NCBI GenBank assembly: GCA_009841405.1
Contig: VXLV01000025.1
Span: forward strand, 1-64,000
Reading direction: 5' to 3'
Source: Chloroflexota bacterium
GTDB lineage: Bacteria > Chloroflexota > Anaerolineae > Aggregatilineales > Phototrophicaceae
DNA: 64,000 bases
A program made the position numbers and the translations under genes. The notes beneath the pieces are model-generated. The model was not told the DNA's origin. It did not search any database and saw only the letters and a list, made by a program, of their open reading frames with translations. How positions within the stretch are numbered: position 1 is the first letter of the stretch; each line of letters starts with the position of its first letter. Positions 17,382 through 28,252 of the stretch are shown here, piece after piece.

Positions 17382-17884
17382 CCCGAACAAGCCACCGCGT
17401 CTGGAAATATGGCGACAATGTCAATACCGATGTCATCTTCCCCGGCAAGTACACCTACACCGTCAGCCGCGATCCGGCCGAGTTGGCGCGCCACGCGCTA
17501 GAAGATCTGGACCCGAGCTTTGCCGCCAATGTCCGCCGCGGCGATGTGATCGTGGCCGGGCGCAATTGGGGCAACGGCAGCAGTCGCGAGCAGGCGGTCA
17601 CCTGTTTGCTGGCGGCGGGCGTGCAGGCTGTGATCGCCGCCAGCTTCGCGCGCATCTATTTTCGCAACGCCATCAACAGCGGCTTGCTCGTGATTGAGTG
17701 CCCGGCGATCGTCGCCGCGGTATCGACGGGCGATGAGCTCGTGATTGATATGGCGGCCACGCAGATCCATTTCGACGGGCGAAGCTACGATTTCCCGCCA
17801 TTGCCGCAGCAGGTGCGCGACATCCTCGACGCTGGCGGCATCATCCCCTGGTTGCGGGCGAATACGCCGCGCGACAAGCAATAA
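17378..17884 (+). CDS. lysU: Homoaconitase small subunit (LeuD-like)
   Basis: A 168-residue small subunit holding the swivelling substrate-recognition domain. [20 protein letters not shown] carries the specificity loop; isopropylmalate isomerases usually have a Leu-Arg in the loop after the Tyr, which is missing here, in keeping with homoaconitase. [15 protein letters not shown] and [17 protein letters not shown] are the other conserved blocks. Start ATG 17378 overlaps lysT by 4 nt. No terminator was recognised after it. Confidence 0.88.
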   Translation: MTRTSHRVWKYGDNVNTDVIFPGKYTYTVSRDPAELARHALEDLDPSFAANVRRGDVIVAGRNWGNGSSREQAVTCLLAAGVQAVIAASFARIYFRNAINSGLLVIECPAIVAAVSTGDELVIDMAATQIHFDGRSYDFPPLPQQVRDILDAGGIIPWLRANTPRDKQ

Positions 17885-17976
17885 GCAGGACGAGCGCCTA
17901 CGCCTTCCGGGATCGCCAGACCGCGCGAAGTTGCCGGGCGCTTCCTGCCTTGATAGTGGCGCCGCGCGAACGATAC

Positions 17977-18005
17977 GTGTCATTTTTGCTATTTCTGTGT
18001 ACTAT
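17977..18005 (+). promoter_or_regulatory. Candidate promoter of comM
   Basis: GTGTCA (17977-17982, four of six matches) and TACTAT (18000-18005) are separated by 17 nt, and a start near 18012 would leave a leader of about 30 nt. Position is good but the hexamers are imperfect. Confidence 0.4.
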
Positions 18006-18040
18006 TGGCTAGTCAAAACTTCGCTAATGCGAGAAGACAA

Positions 18041-19576
18041 ATGCTAGCCATCGTCAAAACCTGCGCGGTAATCGGCCTGGACGGACATATCGTCGAGGTG
18101 CAGACCGACTTCAACCCGCGCGCCCATTTGCCCAGTTTCAATCTGGTGGGCTTGCCCGGTGTGGCGGTGCGCGAGAGCAAAGACCGCGCCCGCTCCGCCA
18201 TTCGCAACAGCGGCCTGCGCTTTCCCAACAAAGCCTACGTCGTAAATCTGTCGCCGGCCGATATCCAGAAGCATGGCCCGTCCTACGACCTGGCCATCGC
18301 CATCGGCATCCTGGCGGCCACCGATCAAATTCCGCTGCACACGCTGGATAACGCGCTCTTCATCGGCGAGTTGTCGCTGGACGGCGGCATCCGCCACGTC
18401 AAGGGCGTGCTGCCGATGGTGTACACCGCCATGCAGGAAGGCATCGATACAGTCTTTGTGCCGGACGAAGACGCGGCCGAGGCCGCCCTCATCGAAGGCG
18501 TCACGATTTTCCCGGTGAGGTCGATCGGGCAACTTGTCGAGCATCTCTATCAGTTGAATCCCATCAGCCCCTATCGCGCTGATTCCGGGGCGCGCCGAGA
18601 GCCGCCCGGGCTGGCGGACGGCCTGGTGGACTTCGCCGATATCCGCGGCCAGGAGCATGTCAAGCGAGCGCTGGAAGTGGCGGCCGCCGGCAATCACAAC
18701 ATCTTGATGTCGGGACCGCCCGGCGCCGGCAAGAGCTTGCAGGCGCGCGCGCTGGCCGGTATCTTGCCGCCGCTGGCAACCCAGGAAGCCCTGGAAGTCA
18801 CGCGCATTTATTCGATTGTCGACATGCTCTCGCAGGAAGAGCCGCTGGTCCGACAGCGTCCATTCCGCGCGCCGCACCACACCATCTCCCAAGTCGGTCT
18901 GGTTGGCGGCGGCTCAATCCCCAAGCCGGGCGAAATCAGCCTGGCGCACCGGGGTGTGCTCTTCCTGGATGAGATCAATGAACATTCCAGCAAGGTGCTG
19001 GAGGTGCTGCGCCAGCCAATTGAAGACAAGATTGTAACCATCAGCCGCGCCAAGGGCAGCGTCACCTTCCCGGCCAACTTCCTGCTGGTTGGCGCCCGAA
19101 ACCCCTGCCCTTGCGGCTTCGACGGCGATCCGCATCAATCGTGCAATTGCACGCCCAATCAGATTCAACGCTACCGTTCGCGGCTGTCCGGGCCAATCTT
19201 GGACCGTATCGACATTCACGTTGACGTGCCGCGCGTGGACTTCGACAAGCTCATGGGCGACAAGCGCGCGGAAGGCTCGCTGGATATCCGCCGGCGCGTC
19301 GAGGCCGCTCGCGAGCGACAGACGCAACGCTTTGCGCAGCACCCCGGTCTCTTCGCCAACGCTGATATGTCGGTCAGCGAAATCGATGACTTTTGCGTCT
19401 TGAGCGATGAGGCGCGGCAGATCCTTACGCTCGCCGTGCGGCGGCAGAAGCTGAGCGCGCGCAGCTACCACCGCGTGCTCAAGCTGAGCCGGACGGTGGC
19501 CGACCTCGATTGCGCCGACGATATCCAGGTCGCGCATATCGCCGAGGCGCTGCAGTATCGCCCGCAAGCTGAGTGA
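18041..19576 (+). CDS. comM: ComM/YifB-family magnesium-chelatase-like AAA+ ATPase
   Basis: A 511-residue protein. An N-terminal ribosomal-S5-fold/Lon-like domain (about 1-165, VEVQTDFNPRAHLPSFNLVG) is followed by an AAA+ module with Walker A SGPPGAGKSLQARAL, Walker B GVLFLDEINEHS and a sensor region, a Cys-rich insert (CPCGFDGDPHQSCNC), and a C-terminal helical domain. ComM is a hexameric branch-migration helicase used in natural transformation in some proteobacteria; in other bacteria the role is not established. ATG 18041, after a GAGAAG site, gives the family N-terminus. comF is also in the window, but both are common without competence. Confidence 0.9.
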   Translation: MLAIVKTCAVIGLDGHIVEVQTDFNPRAHLPSFNLVGLPGVAVRESKDRARSAIRNSGLRFPNKAYVVNLSPADIQKHGPSYDLAIAIGILAATDQIPLHTLDNALFIGELSLDGGIRHVKGVLPMVYTAMQEGIDTVFVPDEDAAEAALIEGVTIFPVRSIGQLVEHLYQLNPISPYRADSGARREPPGLADGLVDFADIRGQEHVKRALEVAAAGNHNILMSGPPGAGKSLQARALAGILPPLATQEALEVTRIYSIVDMLSQEEPLVRQRPFRAPHHTISQVGLVGGGSIPKPGEISLAHRGVLFLDEINEHSSKVLEVLRQPIEDKIVTISRAKGSVTFPANFLLVGARNPCPCGFDGDPHQSCNCTPNQIQRYRSRLSGPILDRIDIHVDVPRVDFDKLMGDKRAEGSLDIRRRVEAARERQTQRFAQHPGLFANADMSVSEIDDFCVLSDEARQILTLAVRRQKLSARSYHRVLKLSRTVADLDCADDIQVAHIAEALQYRPQAE

Positions 19577-19589
19577 AGATGCGCGCCAG

Positions 19590-20486
19590 CTACTTTATCT
19601 TGTCCAAATGCCGCTCCAGGATCCGCGCCGGGGAATAATTCTCGACGCGCAGTCGCTCCGCTTCGGCCGCCGTCAGCGCGTCAGCCGGGATCAAGCCGAC
19701 GATCTGCGAACTGGCGATGTCGACGCCGAAGGTCCGCGCTTCACGTTCGATCGCCTCGACGACTCGCGCGATTGATGTGACGCGGTAATTGGTGAGATTC
19801 ATTGAAACTTGGGCTTGGCCACGGACGCGCAAGCCCAGCGCCTTGACATGCGGCAGGCCGCCGGACGAGGCGCGGATGCGGCGGGCGATTTGCCTGGCTG
19901 CAGCGACGTCATCAGTTGTCAGGAACACATTGAAGGCGATCAAAATGTCGCGCGCGCCGATGACGCAGCCGCCGGCTGAGCCCAGCTTGCGCGGGCCGTA
20001 GTCCGGCAGCGGCGGCTCGCCAGCTGCGAGTTGGCGCTTCAGCCCTTCATAACCGCCGCGCCTGATATCGGCGAGATTGCGGTTCACGTCTTGCAGCGCC
20101 GCCCGCTCGTAGAGAAAGACCGGCAGCCGCAATTCCGCGCCGACGCGCGCAGCCAGCGCGCGGGCCTGGCGCACGCATTCATCCATGCACGCGCCGCGCA
20201 GGGGGACGAATGGAACGACGTCAGCCGCGCCGATTCGCGGATGCTGGCCGCGATGCTCGTCCATGTCGATCGAGTCGGCAGCGCGGGAAATGCCGGCGAA
20301 AGCGGCCTCAGCCACCGAATCGGGCGCGCCAACGAATGTCACCACCGCGCGGTTGTGGTCTGAATCGCTTTCGTATCCGAGCACCGTCGCGCCAGACGTG
20401 TCCGCGATGGCGCCGACAATGCTCTCGACGACCGCGCTCCGCCGTCCCTCGGAGAAGTTTGCGACGCATTCAATCAGCGCGCTCAC
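19590..20486 (-). CDS. Glutamate formimidoyltransferase
   Basis: A 298-residue protein covering the FtcD N-terminal transferase, which moves the formimino group of formiminoglutamate to tetrahydrofolate in histidine degradation. LIECVANFSEGR opens the protein, DMDEHRGQHPRIGAADVVPF carries the catalytic His region, and ALGLRVRGQAQVSMNLTNY is another conserved block. The cyclodeaminase domain of eukaryotic FtcD is absent, as in many bacteria. No other hut gene is in the window. It converges on comM with 13 nt between stops. Confidence 0.87.
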   Translation of the reverse strand: MSALIECVANFSEGRRSAVVESIVGAIADTSGATVLGYESDSDHNRAVVTFVGAPDSVAEAAFAGISRAADSIDMDEHRGQHPRIGAADVVPFVPLRGACMDECVRQARALAARVGAELRLPVFLYERAALQDVNRNLADIRRGGYEGLKRQLAAGEPPLPDYGPRKLGSAGGCVIGARDILIAFNVFLTTDDVAAARQIARRIRASSGGLPHVKALGLRVRGQAQVSMNLTNYRVTSIARVVEAIEREARTFGVDIASSQIVGLIPADALTAAEAERLRVENYSPARILERHLDKIK

Positions 20487-20606
20487 GGCATTGCCTCGCT
20501 TGTGCCAGGGGCATTCTGTACTGGAATCGAGCGGTAAGTTGAACTATAGTGCCATGCCAGAGCCTCGGTCACAGCGACTCGAACGCCGACAGAATTGGAG
20601 TATGGC

Positions 20607-23303
<2,697 letters not shown>

Positions 23304-23307
23304 GCGC

Positions 23308-23646
23308 TTAACGCGATTGGTCCCAGTCGGACTGAGGGAAGCGCTGGATCTCGATGCGGTAGCCGGACGGATCCCGCACGAAGAAATGGTAGATCTTGTA
23401 GACCTCGTTGTAGCTGGGCGGATGCTCGCATTCCCAGCCCTGCCCGTTGATCCGTTCGTACCAGCCATCGACGTCTTGCGTCACCAGAGTGAATATGATG
23501 CTGGCGGGCGCCAAGCGCGCCTCCGCCGATTGGCAGATTCCGATATAGGCCTGGCCGCCGACAACGTGATAGATGCGGCAGCCGCCTTGGTCAAGCGCCA
23601 GCGAAAGACCCAGCCCCTCCTCGTAGAAGCGGGCCGCGCGCGCCAA
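23308..23646 (-). CDS. VOC/glyoxalase-fold protein, N-terminally short
   Basis: A 112-residue vicinal-oxygen-chelate protein: ARAARFYEEGLGLSL is the usual first helix, IIFTLVTQDVDGWYERI the linker and second strand, and FFVRDPSGYRIEIQRF the C-terminal strand with its metal-ligand Glu. The first beta-strand, which normally carries a metal His, is missing. The codons just upstream (T-N-D before the TTG) still read like family sequence, but there is an in-frame TGA and no ATG or GTG. It may start at TTG 23646 (GGAGG 10 nt upstream), or be a decayed gene. Function unknown. Confidence 0.6.
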   Translation of the reverse strand: MARAARFYEEGLGLSLALDQGGCRIYHVVGGQAYIGICQSAEARLAPASIIFTLVTQDVDGWYERINGQGWECEHPPSYNEVYKIYHFFVRDPSGYRIEIQRFPQSDWDQSR

Positions 23647-23691
23647 ATCGTTCGTTCCTCCCGCCGGCCGGGTAGCCGACGCTCAACTTGG

Positions 23692-25275
23692 TCAGCCGGC
23701 CGGCGCATACACGGCCGGGTTGGCAAGGAATTCATTGCGGGTCGCCGCGGTCAAAGGCTGCTGGTCCGGCGCGAGTTGCCGCCAGAAAAACGCCGAGTCA
23801 ACAATCAGTCCGTCGCCCGCTTCATTGTATGCGCGCAACAAGCGGAAGAAACTCTCGTCGCCAATATCGTCGCGAATGTTCTGCAGCATCTGGGCGCCGC
23901 GCAAGTAAACGGCGTTGATATACTCGCGCGGCGTGCTGAATTCGTAAACGGCGCTGTCCACGCCGCCCTCCGGCAGATAGACGGCCACGCGAAAATACCA
24001 CCACCAATTCTTCTCATCGGGATAGAATTCTTCAATGTACAGATATTCGCTGTACGTCGCCAGCGCCTCATCCAGCCAGGGACTAAGCGCGGCATCGTTG
24101 CCAACCCGCGCGTACCACCACTGATGCGCGATTTCGTGCACGGAAATCAGTGTCAGGTAATTTTTCGCCGTGCCGTCAAAGCCATAGAACCAGGCGCTGC
24201 CGACGAAGACCAGGCCGGTAAATTCCATGCCATCGGGAAAATCGCCCTGAACGATCACGAGCCGGTCGTAAGGATAGCGGCCAAACCGCCGCTCGAATAA
24301 TTCAAAAGCCTTGACGCTTTCACTCAGCGCGTGGGCGGCGCCGTCCAGGATCAGCCCGCGATCATTCACCTGGGCGTCAGCGAAGCTGTAAACCGCCAAC
24401 GAGCGGCCGTCCGGCAATTGCCGCTCTAAAAGGTCAAACTCCTCGCTCAAGCTCAGGGCCAGGTCTCGCGATCCCGGCAGACGAATCATCCAGGCGAGTT
24501 CGCCGATGCTTTTGACGGCGCCGGGGGCGGCCAGTTGCAGCGTTTCGGCGGCGTTGTCGACCCTCAGCTTGACTTCCCAATCCGCGACGGCGTGAACGAT
24601 CTGCTCGCCGATGCCGGCGGGCGCGTGGATGCGCCAGGCGCCGCCCAGACGCGCGGCAACAGTCGGCAAGAAATGCCCCAGGTTCAATTGGCGCGGGCTA
24701 TAGCCGAGGAAGCCGCGGTAGGAGCGCAAGCCATCGCGGATCTCGGAGACGCGCAACTGAAAACGCAGGCTGATTTCGAGCCAGCAGCCGGCCGCCAGCG
24801 GCTCGGCAAGGTCAATTTGCAGCCTGTTCAGATCCAATTCATATGGCCTGGTCTGGCCGTCGATAGTCAGTGATTCAAGCGAAAAGCTGTCCGGCCACTG
24901 GTTGGCTTGCACATCGAGTATGATCTGGTCCAGAACGGCGTCTTCGCGATTAAGAAATTCGATTCGTTGCGAGATGGCGGCGGTCTTCGCGGAGTAGTCG
25001 ACCGCCACATCAGCGCTTATTCGACGCGTCGGTCGGCCCGCCTCGATGCGACAGCGGTCGATTGTCGGCGTCGGCGCGGCTGACTCAGCGGTGGCTTGGG
25101 CGGTTGGTTTGGCCGCTGGCGGGCGGGGCTTGGCCGTGGCCGCGACGCGCGCCCCAAGATCGGCATCACCCCCGCGCGAGAGCTCGGTTTTCGGCGCGTG
25201 TTGCAAGTTGCATGCCGCCTGCAGCGACCCGCAGACAGCCAAGACAATCAGAAGTCGAATCATGGGCGGAATCAT
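23692..25275 (-). CDS. M1-like zinc metallopeptidase, lipoprotein
   Basis: A 527-residue exported peptidase. The N-terminus is hydrophobic and ends in LQAAC, a usable lipobox, followed by a Pro/Ala/Thr-rich linker to about residue 70. The catalytic site is HEIAHQWW (HEIAH at 380-384) with the third ligand in WLDEALA (E403), the HExxH-x18-E spacing of gluzincins. GMEFTG takes the place of the GAMEN exopeptidase motif, as in diverged M1 proteins. Likely an outer-surface aminopeptidase or a relative with another specificity. The short VOC gene lies 45 nt downstream on the same strand. Confidence 0.85.
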   Translation of the reverse strand: MIPPMIRLLIVLAVCGSLQAACNLQHAPKTELSRGGDADLGARVAATAKPRPPAAKPTAQATAESAAPTPTIDRCRIEAGRPTRRISADVAVDYSAKTAAISQRIEFLNREDAVLDQIILDVQANQWPDSFSLESLTIDGQTRPYELDLNRLQIDLAEPLAAGCWLEISLRFQLRVSEIRDGLRSYRGFLGYSPRQLNLGHFLPTVAARLGGAWRIHAPAGIGEQIVHAVADWEVKLRVDNAAETLQLAAPGAVKSIGELAWMIRLPGSRDLALSLSEEFDLLERQLPDGRSLAVYSFADAQVNDRGLILDGAAHALSESVKAFELFERRFGRYPYDRLVIVQGDFPDGMEFTGLVFVGSAWFYGFDGTAKNYLTLISVHEIAHQWWYARVGNDAALSPWLDEALATYSEYLYIEEFYPDEKNWWWYFRVAVYLPEGGVDSAVYEFSTPREYINAVYLRGAQMLQNIRDDIGDESFFRLLRAYNEAGDGLIVDSAFFWRQLAPDQQPLTAATRNEFLANPAVYAPAG

Positions 25276-25397
25276 ACTAGGCGATACGCGGCGTTACAAT
25301 GCAGCCTTGCAGCGCTCGCCGTTTCCGCCGCCGCCCCACCTGTGCTATGCTTGGCTACGGTAGTGAAGGCTGGATTAGCAACGGTTTAGCTTCCGAG

Positions 25398-26315
25398 ATG
25401 CAAAGCGCGAGACATATGCCGAGCCAAGGCAAACTCGCCGCGCTGCTGCGCCTGACGCGATGGCGCGAGCATGTGCCATTTACAATTCCGTTGACAGTTG
25501 TTGGAGGGCTGCTGGCGGTTGAACCGGCGGCGGCCGCGGTCGACTGGCGGCTGATAATGGTTTTGGCCGGCAACGCGCTGGCAATGTCCTTCGCCTTCAT
25601 GATCAACGACATTGAAGACGCGCCGGACGACGCGCGAGATCCCGCGAAACGCGCGCACAATGTCATCAGCAGCGGCTTGCTGAGCCGGCGCGAGGGCCAG
25701 CTGGCCACCGCGGCCGCCGGCATTCTGGCCTTCCTGCTCTTCGCGGCGGCTGGCGCGTACACGCTGCTGCTCGGCGCGATCATGCTTGCGCTGTGCTACT
25801 TGTACTCCGCCCACCCTTTTCGCTTCAAAGCGCGCCCGTTGACGGACGTCGTTTCGCACGCGTTGATGCTCAGCGGTCTGATAGTCGCCACTGGCTTTTT
25901 TGCCTACGATCGGGCGCCGGGCGCGGTCTGGCTCGTCATCGCCGCCGCCAGCCTCTTTTCCGCCTACGGGCAGTTTTACAACCAGGTGGCCGACTTCAAC
26001 GTGGACCAGCAGGCGGGCCTGAGGAATACAGCCGCACTTCTGGGGGTGGGCTTGACATCGCTTCTAGGACACGCGTCCATCGCCCTGGCGTTGGTCTGCA
26101 TGGTCGCCGCAATCTTGCAGGGATTGTTTCCTGTTTGGCTGGGCACGATCTTGCTGCTCGGCGCCTTCACTTGCCTGCTCTTCCCCTGGGAGATGGATAT
26201 GCGGGGAAACTTGGCGCAGGACGGCGGCAATATGCAGCGCCCCGGCCTCATCGTCGCCAATTTGGCGGCGCTATGCTGGCTGGCGTCCAACCTTGGGTGG
26301 CTGACGATTATGTAA
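25398..26315 (+). CDS. UbiA-family prenyltransferase
   Basis: A 305-residue polytopic membrane protein with about eight or nine hydrophobic segments. The first Asp-rich motif is NDIEDAPDDARDP and the second is YNQVADFNVDQQAG, which bind Mg-prenyl diphosphate in UbiA enzymes. HNVISSGLLSRREG matches the loop after the first motif. Acceptor unknown: quinone, haem or lipid headgroup synthesis are all possible and no pathway partner is adjacent. ATG 25398 is used; ATG 25416 is also possible. It is transcribed divergently from the M1-like gene. Confidence 0.85.
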   Translation: MQSARHMPSQGKLAALLRLTRWREHVPFTIPLTVVGGLLAVEPAAAAVDWRLIMVLAGNALAMSFAFMINDIEDAPDDARDPAKRAHNVISSGLLSRREGQLATAAAGILAFLLFAAAGAYTLLLGAIMLALCYLYSAHPFRFKARPLTDVVSHALMLSGLIVATGFFAYDRAPGAVWLVIAAASLFSAYGQFYNQVADFNVDQQAGLRNTAALLGVGLTSLLGHASIALALVCMVAAILQGLFPVWLGTILLLGAFTCLLFPWEMDMRGNLAQDGGNMQRPGLIVANLAALCWLASNLGWLTIM

Positions 26316-26363
26316 TGCGCGCGGCCGCGATATACTGGAATCGGGAATACATTGGACGGTCCA

Positions 26364-26756
26364 ATGGCGGAAATTCACCAAATCCTATTCAACATGCACA
26401 TCTTGTATTCGCTGGCGCTTGGCGTGTGGGCTAGCGCCACCGCCGCGCGGAACGAGCCGATTTCCGGCAATTACTGGGGCGCGGTTGTGACTTATGCCCT
26501 GCTGGCCGGGGCCACGCTGCTGGTTGGCGTCGTCCTGCTGCTAAGCGGTTATCAGCCCGGCTCCGAACGCATCATCGTGTATGTGCTCTATATGCTCTGG
26601 CTGGCGATAATCATGCCCGGTCTATTCAGCATGATGCGCGGCCGCGATGACCGACAAGCTGCCCTGGCCTTCGCCCTGCTTGCCTTCTTCAATTTCACCA
26701 CTTCGCTGAGCATGATTGAACGGCAGCTGATCGGGCCCTGGGTACCGCTCGGCTGA
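26364..26756 (+). CDS. Uncharacterised four-helix membrane protein
   Basis: A 130-residue protein that I do not recognise. Four hydrophobic segments are visible (about 9-26, 40-62, 70-90 and 97-113) with short loops and a conserved-looking ARNEPISGNYW between the first two. A TATACT lies at 26331-26336, with a weak TTATGT 17 nt upstream, so it may have its own promoter even though it follows the UbiA gene closely. The next gene starts 19 nt after it. Confidence 0.7.
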   Translation: MAEIHQILFNMHILYSLALGVWASATAARNEPISGNYWGAVVTYALLAGATLLVGVVLLLSGYQPGSERIIVYVLYMLWLAIIMPGLFSMMRGRDDRQAALAFALLAFFNFTTSLSMIERQLIGPWVPLG

Positions 26757-26775
26757 GCCGGGAGCTAGCCAAGCG

Positions 26776-28116
26776 ATGCGCGGGCCGGGCGCGTCTCCAC
26801 GAGCGCCATCAATCGACAGCGGCGCCATCAGCGCGATTCTGGGCGAAGCGACGGCCCGGCTGATTGAGCTCATCGCCGAACAGGCGCAGGCCGGAAATCT
26901 CAGACTCTTCCTCGTCGGCGGCGTCATTCGCGATCTGCTGCTCAAGCGGCCAAACCACGATCTCGACTTTGTGCTCGAATCGGACGCCATTGCCTTCGCT
27001 GAAGCGCTGGCCGCGGAATACGGCGGCGCGTCGCAAGCGCACAAGGCCTTTGGCACAGCGTCCTGGCGGCTGGACTCAGCCCTCGCGGAGAAGCTGGATT
27101 TGCCCGGCGGCGCCTTGCCCGGCCACATTGATTTCGCCCGCGCGCGCGCCGAGACCTACGCCGGCCCGGGCGCGCTGCCGTCGGTCATGCCGAGCGGCAT
27201 AGAGCGAGACCTCTGGCGGCGCGACTTCACGCTCAACGCGCTGGCGCTGCAACTGAGTCCGGCGCAAGCTGCTGGTAAATTGCTCGATGTCAGCGGCGGC
27301 CTCAGCGATCTGGAGCGGAAGCGGGTGCGGATTTTGCACGACAAGAGTTTCATCGACGACCCGACCCGCGTCTTCCGCGCCCTGCGCTTCGCCCGGCGCT
27401 ACGACTTCACAATTGAGCGCGAGACCGCCGCGCTGATGAAAGACGCGTTGCCAGCGCTCGAGCGCGTCAGCGGGATTCGGCTTAGCCATGAGATCGAGCT
27501 GATCCTGCAAGAGACGACGGCGGTCGCGGTCATGCTTGACCTGCAAGACCTTGGCGCCTTGGCGCGCATCCACCCGGCCTTTCGCATCAACTCGGAGCTA
27601 GACGAACGCTTGCGCATGAAGCCGGATACGCTGCCGCGCTGGACCGCGATCCCCGCTGATGACCCGTCGCTGAACTGGAGTCTGTTGCTGGCGGATGTCG
27701 GCGAAAGCGACGTCGGCGCCATCTGCGGGCGTCTCGATTTGACGCAGGCCCTAACGCGCGCGGTGGTCGCCAGCGCGGAGCTCGTGGCCAATGCGAGCGC
27801 GCTGGCCGATGCCGCCGCCCGCCCCAGCGAGATCGCGCGCCTGCTGGATGGCGCGCCCGAAGTTTCATTGTTGGCGGCCTGGACTATCCTTTCCCAGCGC
27901 ATCAAGGCGCGGCAAAACATCGACAACTACGTCAAGCTTTGGCGGCAACTGCGCCCAGTCGCCACCGGCAACGACTTGAAGCGCATGGGCATACCGCCAG
28001 GCCCGCGCTACAAGGTTCTGCTGGATGCCTTGCGGTCAGCCTGGATCGACGGCGACATCAGCACGCAGGAGGAGGAAGCGCTGTTCTTGCAGGAGCTGCT
28101 AGCGAAAGACAACTGA
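26776..28116 (+). CDS. CCA-adding/poly(A) polymerase-type tRNA nucleotidyltransferase
   Basis: A 446-residue class II nucleotidyltransferase. LFLVGGVIRDLLLKRPNHD (GG-V-R-D motif), DLDFVL with the metal Asp pair, the template motif RRDFTLNALAL, and DDPTRVFRALRFARRYDF in the neck domain are clear. CCA-adding activity at tRNA 3' ends is the usual role; A-adding enzymes and poly(A) polymerases share these motifs and cannot be separated by eye. No HD domain motif is seen in the C-terminal half. Confidence 0.88.
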   Translation: MRGPGASPRAPSIDSGAISAILGEATARLIELIAEQAQAGNLRLFLVGGVIRDLLLKRPNHDLDFVLESDAIAFAEALAAEYGGASQAHKAFGTASWRLDSALAEKLDLPGGALPGHIDFARARAETYAGPGALPSVMPSGIERDLWRRDFTLNALALQLSPAQAAGKLLDVSGGLSDLERKRVRILHDKSFIDDPTRVFRALRFARRYDFTIERETAALMKDALPALERVSGIRLSHEIELILQETTAVAVMLDLQDLGALARIHPAFRINSELDERLRMKPDTLPRWTAIPADDPSLNWSLLLADVGESDVGAICGRLDLTQALTRAVVASAELVANASALADAAARPSEIARLLDGAPEVSLLAAWTILSQRIKARQNIDNYVKLWRQLRPVATGNDLKRMGIPPGPRYKVLLDALRSAWIDGDISTQEEEALFLQELLAKDN

Positions 28117-28157
28117 GTCAGCGGCGCGAGTGAATCTCCGCAACAAATCATTCGGGC

Positions 28158-28185
28158 TTGAGCAAGCTTCTCGTAATCATATACC
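28158..28185 (+). promoter_or_regulatory. Candidate promoter of the ccdA-tlpA operon
   Basis: TTGAGC (28158-28163) and TATACC (28180-28185) are 16 nt apart, 68 nt upstream of the ATG at 28253. Matches are four and five of six. Confidence 0.5.
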
Positions 28186-28252
28186 GTCAACATACGTGTA
28201 AACGGATCCGAGACGACTCATCGCGCAGCGGATAGAGCCGGAGGGTTAGCAA

